The notes under the pieces are model-generated. The model did not search any database. It was not told the origin of the DNA and was given only the letters and a program-made list of their open reading frames with translations. A DNA stretch of 64,000 nucleotides. Source: Phenylobacterium sp. LH3H17. GTDB lineage: Bacteria > Pseudomonadota > Alphaproteobacteria > Caulobacterales > Caulobacteraceae. The stretch spans positions 558,001 through 622,000 of the forward strand of contig NZ_CP101283.1 of assembly GCF_024298925.1 (NCBI RefSeq), in the 5' to 3' direction. A program made the position numbers and the translations under genes. Positions 34,196 to 42,298 of this stretch are shown here, piece after piece (the stretch's first letter is position 1; each line of letters begins with the position of its first letter).

Positions 34196-36325
34196 ATGAA
34201 CACGCTGAAACTGGCGGCGGCGCTCGCCGCCACCGCCCTGCTCGCCGCCTGCGGCCAGTCCGGGACCAAGGCGGGCGATGTTGACGGCGCGCGGATCGCC
34301 GCGGCGAGCGGCAACGGCGAATGGCTCTCCTACGGGCGGACCTATGACGAGCAGCGCTACAGTCCGCTCGACAAGATCAACGCCTCCAATGTCGGCGGGC
34401 TCGGCCTGGCCTGGATGCACGAGTTCGACACCGATCGCGGCCAGGAGGCGACGCCGATCATGGTCGACGGGGTGCTTTACACCACCACCGCCTGGTCCAA
34501 GGTCTACGCTTTCGACGCCAAGACCGGCGAGCTCAAATGGTCCTACGACCCCAAGGTCAAGGGCGAGAAGGGTTTCGACGCCTGCTGCGACGTGGTCAAT
34601 CGCGGCGTCGCGGTGTGGAAGGGCAAGGTCTATGTCGGCACGCTCGACGGGCGGTTGGTGGCGCTGAACGCCGCCGACGGAACCGAGGCCTGGTCCGTCC
34701 AGACCACCGACACCGCCAAGCCCTACACGATCACCGGCGCGCCCCGCGTCATCAAGGACAAGGTGCTGATTGGCAACGGCGGCGGCGAGTATGGCGTCCG
34801 CGGCTACCTCTCGGCCTATGACGCGGCCAGCGGCAAGCTGGTCTGGCGGTTCTACACCACGCCCAACCCCACCGGGGCGCCCGACAACGCCGCCTCCGAC
34901 AAGGTCATGAAGGAGCGGGGTGCTTCCACCTGGTTCGGCGAGGGCTGGAAGGCCACCGGCGGCGGCGGCACGGTCTGGGACGCCATGGCCTACGACCCCG
35001 AACTCGACCTCCTCTACGCGGGGGTCGGCAACGGCTCGCCCTGGAACCATGTGAAGCGCTCGGACGGCAAGGGCGACAACCTGTTCCTGTCCTCGATCCT
35101 GGCGCTCAAGCCCGACACCGGCGAATATGTCTGGCACTACCAGACCACGCCGGGCGAGAGCTGGGACTACACGGCCACCCAGCACATCATGCTGGCCGAC
35201 CTGACCGTCAACGGCGCCCCGCGCAAGGTGCTGATGCAGGCGCCCAAGAACGGCTTCTTCTACGTGCTTGACCGCGCCACCGGCGCGCTGATCTCCGCCA
35301 AGCCCTTCGTGCCGATCACCTGGTCCTCCGGCGTCGACATGAAGACCGGCCGGCCAATCGAGAACCCAGGCGTGCGTTACGAGAAGGCGCCGTCGCTGCA
35401 GATCCCGGCCCCGTTCGGCGCCCACAACTGGCACCCCATGGCCTTCAACCCGAAGGAGGGCCTGGTCTATATCCCGGCCCAGACGATCCCGTTCGCCTAC
35501 ACCCCGGACGCCGGCTACAGCTACCGGGCCGGCGGCTGGAACGTCGGCACCGACTTCCTGGCCAACGCCCTGCCCACCGACAAGGCCCAGCTCGCCGCGG
35601 TCAAGGCCATGGTGAAGGGCCAACTGATCGCCTGGGACCCGGTGGCCCAGAAGGCCCGCTTCACCATCGAGCATCCGCACTTCTGGAACGCCGGCGTACT
35701 GTCGACCGCCGGGGGCCTGATCTTCCAGGGCGCGGCCCAGGGCGAGTTCGCGGCCTATAGCGCCGGCGACGGCAAGAAGCTGTGGACCTACGAGACCGAC
35801 AACGGGGTGATCGCCCCGCCCTCGACCTACGAGATCGACGGCGAGCAGTATGTCGCCCTGATGGTCGGCTATGGCGGGGCCGGCGCCCTGTCGGCGCCCT
35901 TCCTGCTGCCCGACCGTCCGCGGCTGCCGGGCCGGCTGATGGTGTTCAAGCTTGGCGGCAAGGCTGTCGCGCCGGCCTATGTGCGGCCGGAGGTGGCGAC
36001 CCTCGACCTGACCGCCGTGACCTCGACCGGCGACGCCAAGCGCGGCTTCGCCCTGTTCCACCAGAACTGCCAGGTCTGCCACGGCCCGAACGCCACGGGG
36101 ACCTACCTGCCCGATCTGAGACGCTCGCAGATGCTGCTCTCGGCCGAGAGCTGGAAGTCCGTGGTGATCGACGGGGCCTCGGCCTCGCGCGGCATGGCCA
36201 GCTTTAGCCGCTTCTTCGACGCCCAGGGCGCCGAGGATCTGCGGGCCTATGTGCTGACCGAGGCCAAAGGCGCTGCGGCTCCCGCGGTCGCGCCGGCCAA
36301 GGGCGGGCCTCCGCCCAAGACCTGA
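34196..36325 (+). CDS. PQQ-dependent quinohemoprotein alcohol dehydrogenase, lipoprotein
   Basis: A 709-residue periplasmic enzyme. It has a lipoprotein signal (ALAATALLAAC, lipobox Cys19), then the eight-bladed propeller with the vicinal disulfide Cys130-Cys131 (DACCDVV), GGGTVWDAMAYD and the catalytic-Asp region GESWDYTATQ, and at the end a cytochrome c domain with CQVCHG at about 625-630. The type oxidises alcohols with PQQ and passes electrons to its heme and then to the respiratory chain. PQQ synthesis genes are not in the window. It is monocistronic, with a hairpin after the stop. Confidence 0.92.
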   Translation: MNTLKLAAALAATALLAACGQSGTKAGDVDGARIAAASGNGEWLSYGRTYDEQRYSPLDKINASNVGGLGLAWMHEFDTDRGQEATPIMVDGVLYTTTAWSKVYAFDAKTGELKWSYDPKVKGEKGFDACCDVVNRGVAVWKGKVYVGTLDGRLVALNAADGTEAWSVQTTDTAKPYTITGAPRVIKDKVLIGNGGGEYGVRGYLSAYDAASGKLVWRFYTTPNPTGAPDNAASDKVMKERGASTWFGEGWKATGGGGTVWDAMAYDPELDLLYAGVGNGSPWNHVKRSDGKGDNLFLSSILALKPDTGEYVWHYQTTPGESWDYTATQHIMLADLTVNGAPRKVLMQAPKNGFFYVLDRATGALISAKPFVPITWSSGVDMKTGRPIENPGVRYEKAPSLQIPAPFGAHNWHPMAFNPKEGLVYIPAQTIPFAYTPDAGYSYRAGGWNVGTDFLANALPTDKAQLAAVKAMVKGQLIAWDPVAQKARFTIEHPHFWNAGVLSTAGGLIFQGAAQGEFAAYSAGDGKKLWTYETDNGVIAPPSTYEIDGEQYVALMVGYGGAGALSAPFLLPDRPRLPGRLMVFKLGGKAVAPAYVRPEVATLDLTAVTSTGDAKRGFALFHQNCQVCHGPNATGTYLPDLRRSQMLLSAESWKSVVIDGASASRGMASFSRFFDAQGAEDLRAYVLTEAKGAAAPAVAPAKGGPPPKT

Positions 36326-36334
36326 CCCAGACTT

Positions 36335-36367
36335 GTCATCCTCCGGCTTCAAAGACCGGAGGATGAC
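36335..36367 (+). terminator. hairpin after the PQQ dehydrogenase gene
   Basis: GTCATCCTCCGG, a 9-base loop, CCGGAGGATGAC: a perfect 12-pair stem beginning 9 bases after the stop. There is no T-run, so it may be a rho-dependent terminator or a stability element. Confidence 0.55.
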
Positions 36368-36404
36368 GACTGTCCGGACGGTCGCAGGCGGTTAAAGTTC
36401 GCCC

Positions 36405-36680
36405 ATGATACCGGTGTCCAGATAACTCCTCGCCGCGTCCGCTATCCTCCTGCTCGGCGCGGCCAGTCCCGCCGGACCGCATACCCTCGAGTTCCCGATC
36501 TGGTCCGGTCCCGCGCCCGGCGGCGAGCACGCCACGGCCAGGGAAGAGGTCATCGAGCGGCGCAAGTCGCCCGACACCGAATTGCATGTCTTCGAGGAAG
36601 GCGGCCACAGCTTTGGCCTGCGCTACGCCGTCGGAAAGCCGGTGGCGGCCTGGCCGCAGATCACGCTGAAGTGGATTTAA
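36405..36680 (+). pseudogene. degraded alpha/beta hydrolase (BD-FAE/acetyl esterase type)
   Basis: A 91-codon remnant. It opens ATGATACCGGTG and, after six codons, has an in-frame TAA (36423-36425) in what looks like a signal peptide (LLAASAILLLGAASPA follows). Then comes an N-terminal esterase piece (FPIWSGPAPGGEHATAREEV), and after SPD it jumps straight to the C-terminal piece (ELHVFEEGGHSFGLRYAVGKP, WPQITLKWI). In full-length relatives about 200 residues with the catalytic Ser and Asp lie between these parts. Only the His-containing GGHSFGL remains. So there is one nonsense codon and one large in-frame deletion. Confidence 0.75.
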
Positions 36681-36743
36681 CGGAAGGGGTTTATGTCGGC
36701 TGCCCGCTAGGAGCCCCGGCAGGGAGCGGCTATCAGTCCGCCC

Positions 36744-38537
36744 ATGAACGCTCCCGTGAAACTAGACGCCCTGCCCGAGTGGCGGCTCGACGACCTCTAT
36801 GCCGGCCGCGACGATCCTCGCATCGAGACCGACCTGGCCGCCGCCAAGGCCGCCAATGACGCGCTGGTGAAGCTGAAAGGCCGCTTCGTCGCGATGCGCG
36901 GCCACCCGCTGCGCCTGGGCGAACTGCTCGACCACGGCATCACCCTGTACGAGACCGCGACGAACGGCCTGTGGGGCGTCGGCGCCTATGCCTCGCTGTC
37001 CGCTTCCGTCGCCCGCGACGACGCGGCCTGGGCCAAGTTCGAGGGTGACCTGCGGACCCGCTCCTCCCAGATTGCCGCCGAGAGCCTGTTCTTCACCCTC
37101 GAACTCAACCAGCTCGAGGACAACGAGATCGAGATGGCCTTCAAGGCCCATCCCCCCGCCGCCCGCTGGCGGCCCTGGATGCGCCGCGTGCGGCTGTCGC
37201 GGCCGCATGAGCTGTCGCCGGACCTGGAGCGCATCCTCATCGACCGGGGTCCGGCCGTGGCGAACTGGACCCGTCTCTACGACGAGACCCTGGCCCGGCT
37301 GACGGCCAAGGTCGGCCGCGAGAACCTGACTTTGCCCGAGGCGCTGAACCGCCTGTCCGACCCCGACGCCGCCCGCCGCAAGCAGGCCGCCCAGGGCTTG
37401 GCCAAGGCCCTGGAGGAGCGCACCCCCAACCTGGCGCTCGCCATGAACACCCTGGCCTTCGAGAAGCAGGTCGAGGACCGCTGGCGGAAATATCCCGGCC
37501 CCGCCGCCTCGCGCCACATCGCCAACGAGGTGGACGCCGACGCCGTCGAGGCCCTGGAGGCCGCCGTGGTCGAGGGATACCCCTCGATCAGCCACCGGTA
37601 CTATGCGCTCAAGGCCAAGGTCATGGGCCGCAAGACCCTGGACTATTGGGACCGAAACGCTCCGCTCGATACGGCCCAGCCGCGCACCTACGGCTGGGAC
37701 GAGGCCAAGGGCATGGTGCTGGAGAGCTTCTCCGACCTGGCGCCCAAGTTCGCCGACACGGCCCAGACATTCTTCGCTCAGCCCTGGATCGACGCCCGGC
37801 CCCGGGCCGGCAAGCAGTCGGGCGCCTATTCCCATCCGGTGACCGCCAACCGCCACCCCTATGTGTTCTTGAACTATATGGGCGAGCGGCGCGACGTCCT
37901 GACCCTGGCCCACGAACTGGGCCACGCCGTCCACCAGACCCTGTGCAGCCCGCTCGGCACCCTGCTGGCCGACACCCCCCTGACCCTGGCCGAGACCGCT
38001 TCGATCTTCGGCGAGGGCCTGGTGTTCGAGCGCCTGCTGGCCGGCGCCTCCAAGGCCGAGCGGATGGGCCTTCTGGCGGGCAAGATCGAGGACGGTCTCA
38101 ACACCGTTGTCCGTCAGATCGCCTTCCACCGGTTCGAGACCCGCTTCCACGCCGCGCGGCTGGAGGGCGAGCTCGCGCCCGACCACATCAGCGGCCTGTG
38201 GCTGGACGTCATGTCCGAGAGCCTCGGCCCGGCCGTGAAGCTCAACGCCGGCTACGAGCACTACTGGGCCTATGTCAGCCACTTCGTGCATGCGCCCTTC
38301 TATGTCTACGCCTACGCCTTCGGCGACCTGCTGGTGCGCGGCCTGATGGAGAAGCGCCGCGAGGATCCCAAGGCCTTCGCGCCCCTCTACGAGGACCTGC
38401 TCGCCGCCGGGGGCACCCGCACCTATGTCGAGGCCCTCAAGCCCTTCGGCCTGAACCCCCGCGAAAAGGCCTTCTGGGCGGCGGGCGTGAAGCAACTCGA
38501 GCGCCTCGTCGACGAGTTCGACGAACTGGTGGGGTAG
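36744..38537 (+). CDS. pepF: M3 family oligoendopeptidase (PepF type)
   Basis: A 597-residue cytoplasmic zinc peptidase that degrades short peptides. The zinc motif HELGH lies near residue 390 in LAHELGHAVHQTL, with the third ligand Glu in LTLAETASIFGE about 25 residues later. The N-terminal DLYAGRDDPRIETDL and C-terminal YAYAFGDLLVRGL segments match PepF/oligoendopeptidase F. Length is normal and no residue is missing. It follows the esterase pseudogene and is convergent with the AraC gene, with a 3-base gap. Confidence 0.92.
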   Translation: MNAPVKLDALPEWRLDDLYAGRDDPRIETDLAAAKAANDALVKLKGRFVAMRGHPLRLGELLDHGITLYETATNGLWGVGAYASLSASVARDDAAWAKFEGDLRTRSSQIAAESLFFTLELNQLEDNEIEMAFKAHPPAARWRPWMRRVRLSRPHELSPDLERILIDRGPAVANWTRLYDETLARLTAKVGRENLTLPEALNRLSDPDAARRKQAAQGLAKALEERTPNLALAMNTLAFEKQVEDRWRKYPGPAASRHIANEVDADAVEALEAAVVEGYPSISHRYYALKAKVMGRKTLDYWDRNAPLDTAQPRTYGWDEAKGMVLESFSDLAPKFADTAQTFFAQPWIDARPRAGKQSGAYSHPVTANRHPYVFLNYMGERRDVLTLAHELGHAVHQTLCSPLGTLLADTPLTLAETASIFGEGLVFERLLAGASKAERMGLLAGKIEDGLNTVVRQIAFHRFETRFHAARLEGELAPDHISGLWLDVMSESLGPAVKLNAGYEHYWAYVSHFVHAPFYVYAYAFGDLLVRGLMEKRREDPKAFAPLYEDLLAAGGTRTYVEALKPFGLNPREKAFWAAGVKQLERLVDEFDELVG

Positions 38538-38540
38538 GGG

Positions 38541-39371
38541 CTAGCCCAGCGGGATCCAGATCTCGAGGCCGCCATAGCCGGTCCGGGTGTCGAAGGTCGG
38601 CATGTGGCGCTCGATAGTTGGCGCCTCGGCGAGGGTCTTGCCGTTGTCCGGCAGCCACTCGTTCCAGATCGCGCCATAGGTCTGTCGGATGGTCGAGACG
38701 TGGTCGTCGTGGGCGAACACCGCATAGTCGCGCGACGGGATGCGCAGGCGTTCGAAGTCGCTCGGAACCCCGAAGAAGTCGCGGACCTCGGCGGCTGCCA
38801 GGTAGGCGAATCGGCCCTCGTCGTCCGGATCGGCCACCACCCCGATGGGGATCGGCTGCACCCGGTTTCCGACCTCGCCGAACCGCGGCCCGAACCGCCG
38901 CCAGAGGCCGGTGATCGTCGGCCCGTCCTCGAAGGCGCAGCGTTGGCCTAGGCCCGCCGCCAGGATCTCGCCCGCGGCTTCTATCCGGGGGGGCGGCAAG
39001 GGTGGAGCCGTCCGGCTGGGGGCGATCATAGGCTCGGCCAGGACCAGGCCTTGGGTGGAACCTCGCCGGCGGATCGCCTCCGGCGTCGCGCCGAACTGAG
39101 CGCGAAATGCCCGCGAGAAGGCCTCGTGCGAGGCGTAGCCGCTCTCCAGCGCCAGATCGAGGATGTCGCCGGCGCCGCCGGCCAGGGCCTTGGCGGCGTC
39201 GCTGAGCCGGCGGCCGCGCACATAGTCCATCACCGGCCGGCCGGCCACCTCGCGGAAGGTGTGGGCCAGGTGGTGGCGCGAGACGCCGCAGGCTTCCGCG
39301 ATCCCGGCCAGGCTCAGGTCGCGGCCCAGGTTGCGGTCGATGGTCCAGAGAGCCCGGTTGGTCAGCGACAT
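38541..39371 (-). CDS. AraC family regulator with GyrI-like effector domain
   Basis: A 276-residue protein. The N-terminal third is an AraC DNA-binding domain with two helix-turn-helix units (LSLAGIAEACGVSRHHLAHTF; DILDLALESGYASHEAFSRAF). The C-terminal part (about 120-276) is a GyrI-like/SOUL-fold domain that binds small molecules, ending in YGGLEIWIPL. This order is as in Rob/SoxS-related multidrug regulators. I chose ATG 39371 rather than an in-frame start 21 codons upstream. It is divergent from the amidase gene, a plausible target. Confidence 0.87.
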   Translation of the reverse strand: MSLTNRALWTIDRNLGRDLSLAGIAEACGVSRHHLAHTFREVAGRPVMDYVRGRRLSDAAKALAGGAGDILDLALESGYASHEAFSRAFRAQFGATPEAIRRRGSTQGLVLAEPMIAPSRTAPPLPPPRIEAAGEILAAGLGQRCAFEDGPTITGLWRRFGPRFGEVGNRVQPIPIGVVADPDDEGRFAYLAAAEVRDFFGVPSDFERLRIPSRDYAVFAHDDHVSTIRQTYGAIWNEWLPDNGKTLAEAPTIERHMPTFDTRTGYGGLEIWIPLG

Positions 39372-39466
39372 GCATCCACACTTTCGCGACCCGCAATCCC
39401 GATCAAGCCCGCGCGCCGCAGCCGGGCTAGGCAATCGCCGACCGTCCGCCGCCAGGGAGCCGCGCC

Positions 39467-40921
39467 ATGGAATATCGAACCGCGACCCGCCTCGCCGCCG
39501 ATCTACGCTCGCGCCAGGTCTCGGCCGCGGAGCTGCTCGACCAAACCATCGACCGGATCGAGGCCCTGGACGGGGCGATCAACGCCGTGGTGGTCCGCGA
39601 CTTCGACCGCGCGCGGGACGAAGCCCGCCAGGCTGACGCGGCCCTTGCCGCGGGCGACACGCGGCCGTTGCTGGGCTTGCCCATGACCGTGAAGGAGGCC
39701 TTCAACGTGGCGGGCCTGCCCACCACCTGGGGGCTGCCGGGCATGCAGGACATCCCGGTTCTCGAGGACGCCGTGGTCGTGGCGCGCCTCAAGGCGGCCG
39801 GCGCGATCATCATCGGCAAGACCAATATCCCGACCATGCTCGCCGATTGGCAGAGCGCCAACCCGGTCCATGGCGTCACCCGCAATCCCTGGGATATGTC
39901 GCGCACGCCCGGCGGATCGTCCGGCGGCGGGGCCGCGGCCCTGGCCGCGGGCCTCGTGTCCTTGGAATATGGCTCGGATCTGGCCTCATCGCTGCGGGCG
40001 CCGGCCCACTACTGCGGCGTCTACGCGCACAAGCCCTCCCACGGCCTGACCCCATCCCGCGGATTTGCGCCACCCGGGGCGCCGACAAGCTGCCCTGCCC
40101 CGGTGATCGATCTCGCCGTCGTGGGGCCGATGGCCCGCAGCGCCGACGACCTCGCCCTGGCGCTCGAAGTCACCGCCGGCCCCGACGACCATGAGGCGGT
40201 GGGCTTTCGCCTCCACCTGCCCCCGCCACGCCACGCCGCACTGAAGGACTATCGCGTGCTGGCCCTCGATCGGCATCCACTGCTGCCGACCTCCGACAGT
40301 ATCCGCGTCGCCTTGGCCGACCGCGCCGCACGGCTGGCGTCCCTGGGCTGCAATATCGGCCGGGAGAGCCCGCACCTGCCGGACTTGGCGCAGATCGCGG
40401 CGACCTTCGTCGAACTGCTGATGGCGCAGATGAGCGCCGACACAGCGGACGAGACCTACGCCCAGGCCCGCATGGCCGCCGAGCGCCTGCCGACGGGGGC
40501 CGATCCCATGGCCTCGGCTGCCGTGCGCGGCGGCGCGCTCAGCCATCGCGACTGGATCGCCGCCGACCGCCTGCGCACGGCCTTCGCCCACCAGTGGCGC
40601 GCGCTGTTTCACGACTGGGATGTGGTGCTCTGTCCATCCATGCCGACCCAGGCTCCGCCGCTCAACGGCCCCGGCGGGCCGGCCATGCTGGAGATCGACG
40701 GCATCGCCGTCCCTTATGAGGCGCAGCCACTCTGGGGGACGCTCGCCACCCTGACAGGCAATCCGGCGACCGCCTTCCCCATCGGCCTGGACGCTGCGGG
40801 TCTGCCGATCGGGGCCCAGGCGATCGGGTCCTTCCTCGAAGACCGCACGACCATCGCCTTCGCAGGCCTGATGGAACGCGAGTTCGGCGGTTTCGTGCGG
40901 CCGCCCCCGTGGGACGGATGA
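39467..40921 (+). CDS. amidase (amidase signature family)
   Basis: A 484-residue amidase. The Ser-Ser-Lys triad has Lys in MTVKEAFNVAGLPTTWG (about 74-90), the Gly/Ser motif GGSSGGGAAALAAG (about 148-161) and the nucleophile in GSDLASSLRAPA (about 169-180), where LAS replaces the more common IGG but the key Ser stays. Amidases of this type hydrolyse a wide range of carboxamides. There is no signal peptide. It lies divergent from the AraC/GyrI regulator. Confidence 0.9.
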   Translation: MEYRTATRLAADLRSRQVSAAELLDQTIDRIEALDGAINAVVVRDFDRARDEARQADAALAAGDTRPLLGLPMTVKEAFNVAGLPTTWGLPGMQDIPVLEDAVVVARLKAAGAIIIGKTNIPTMLADWQSANPVHGVTRNPWDMSRTPGGSSGGGAAALAAGLVSLEYGSDLASSLRAPAHYCGVYAHKPSHGLTPSRGFAPPGAPTSCPAPVIDLAVVGPMARSADDLALALEVTAGPDDHEAVGFRLHLPPPRHAALKDYRVLALDRHPLLPTSDSIRVALADRAARLASLGCNIGRESPHLPDLAQIAATFVELLMAQMSADTADETYAQARMAAERLPTGADPMASAAVRGGALSHRDWIAADRLRTAFAHQWRALFHDWDVVLCPSMPTQAPPLNGPGGPAMLEIDGIAVPYEAQPLWGTLATLTGNPATAFPIGLDAAGLPIGAQAIGSFLEDRTTIAFAGLMEREFGGFVRPPPWDG

Positions 40922-40949
40922 CCTTTAATGGTTCCGGTCATCCCCGCCG

Positions 40950-42164
40950 CTACAGCCCCAGGACCGCCTTGGCCATGATGTTGCGCTGGATCTCGTTCGT
41001 GCCGGCATAGATCGAGCCCGCCCTGTCGTTCAGGTACTTGGCCGCCACCGTCAGGCTGTGGTCAGGCCCGACATGGCCCTGGTCGGCGGGCGGCCGGTAG
41101 TTGGGCGTCGGGCCGCCGGGCCGCGTGGCGTGGGGCTGGTAGGCGGCGGCGTAGTCGCCGGCCGCCTCCAGGGCCAGTTCGGTCAGCCGCTGGCTGAGCT
41201 CGGTGCCGACGGTCTTCATCATCGAGGACTTGGCGCCGGGCGCGTCGCCTTGGCTGAGGTTCGAGAGGATCTGCAGCTCCACCGCGGCCAGGGCGTCGAT
41301 CTCGATGGAGAGTTGGGCCAGGCGCGAAGCGAAGCCGGGAGCGGCCAGCACGCCTTCCTTGGCGGCCATCTCCCGGATGCGGTCGAGCCGCGCCTTCAGG
41401 CCGGGCGTCGAGACCCCACCGCCGCGCTCGAACTCCATCAGGTACTTGGCGACTGTCCAGCCCTCGCCGACCTTGCCCACCACATTGGCCTTGGGGACGC
41501 GAACGTCGGTGAAGAAGACGTCGTTCTGGATGTGCTCTCCCGACAGCATCAGGATCGGGCGCACCTCGATCCCCGGCGCGGCCATGTCGATCAGCAGGAA
41601 GGTGATCCCCTGCTGAGGGATGCGCTCCTGGGAGGTGCGCACCAGGCAGAAGATCCAGTTGGCGACATTGGCGTGGGTGGTCCACAGCTTGTGGCCGGTG
41701 CAGACGAAATGGTCGCTGTCGTCCACCGCGGCCATCTGCAGGGAGGCCAGGTCCGAGCCTGAGCCGGGCTCGGAATAACCCTGGCACCACTGGTGCTCGC
41801 CGGTCAGCATGCGCGGCAGGTAATGGGCCTTCTGCTCGGGCGAACCATGGCCGATGAGCACCGGGCCGCACATGCCGATCCCCATGGGTGACAGGGGCGG
41901 AGCGCCGGCGGCGGCGAGTTCGCTGGCGAATATGTAGCGCTGGGCCGCGCTCCAGCCGCAGCCCCCATACTCCACCGGCCAGGCCGGCGCCGCCCATCCG
42001 CGGGCGTGCAGGATCGCCTGCCAGGCCACGGAGAGCTCGTGAGGGGCGTAGACGCTGGTCATCAGCCGCGTCTCATGTCGCATGGCCGGGGTCAGCTCAG
42101 CGTCGAGGAAGGCGCGGACCTCGTCTCGGAAGGCGAGGTCTTCCGGGCTCCAGGCGACATGCAT
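40950..42164 (-). CDS. acyl-CoA dehydrogenase (FadE-like, Ala at the usual catalytic Glu)
   Basis: A 404-residue flavoprotein. It has the N-terminal AWSPEDLAFRDEVRAFL, the FAD motif YSEPGSGSDLASL (near residue 128), WTTHANVA, and the C-terminal IYAGTNEIQRNIMAK. In the common YEGT motif the Glu is the catalytic base; here the residue is Ala, as in FadE28/29-type subunits that work as heteromers or place the base elsewhere. I chose ATG 42164, with GGGGAG 6 bases upstream, over in-frame starts further upstream. It is divergent from the GH3 gene. Confidence 0.88.
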   Translation of the reverse strand: MHVAWSPEDLAFRDEVRAFLDAELTPAMRHETRLMTSVYAPHELSVAWQAILHARGWAAPAWPVEYGGCGWSAAQRYIFASELAAAGAPPLSPMGIGMCGPVLIGHGSPEQKAHYLPRMLTGEHQWCQGYSEPGSGSDLASLQMAAVDDSDHFVCTGHKLWTTHANVANWIFCLVRTSQERIPQQGITFLLIDMAAPGIEVRPILMLSGEHIQNDVFFTDVRVPKANVVGKVGEGWTVAKYLMEFERGGGVSTPGLKARLDRIREMAAKEGVLAAPGFASRLAQLSIEIDALAAVELQILSNLSQGDAPGAKSSMMKTVGTELSQRLTELALEAAGDYAAAYQPHATRPGGPTPNYRPPADQGHVGPDHSLTVAAKYLNDRAGSIYAGTNEIQRNIMAKAVLGL

Positions 42165-42298
42165 CGGGCGCTCCCCATCGGCTTTGCGAGGCATGTTGAA
42201 CAGGTGACGGACGGGCAGGCTAGTCCTCGCGGCCGTGTCGACCTCGACGCCCAAACTGGCTAGCGTCCAGCGCAATCGCGCTTCAGGAGACGACCCAC

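Noticed and set aside
33917..36352. Very long open frame on the minus strand opposite the PQQ dehydrogenase
   Set aside because: It mirrors the real gene in a GC-rich genome; it is rich in Gly, Arg, His and Val with no domain pattern, while the plus strand has a full family match.
36762..38495. Long minus-strand frame opposite the M3 peptidase
   Set aside because: The HELGH zinc motif and length show that the plus-strand gene is real; the antisense has no motif.
40950..42194. Longer start for the acyl-CoA dehydrogenase
   Set aside because: The inner ATG at 42164 has GGGGAG at good spacing and matches the usual family N-terminus.
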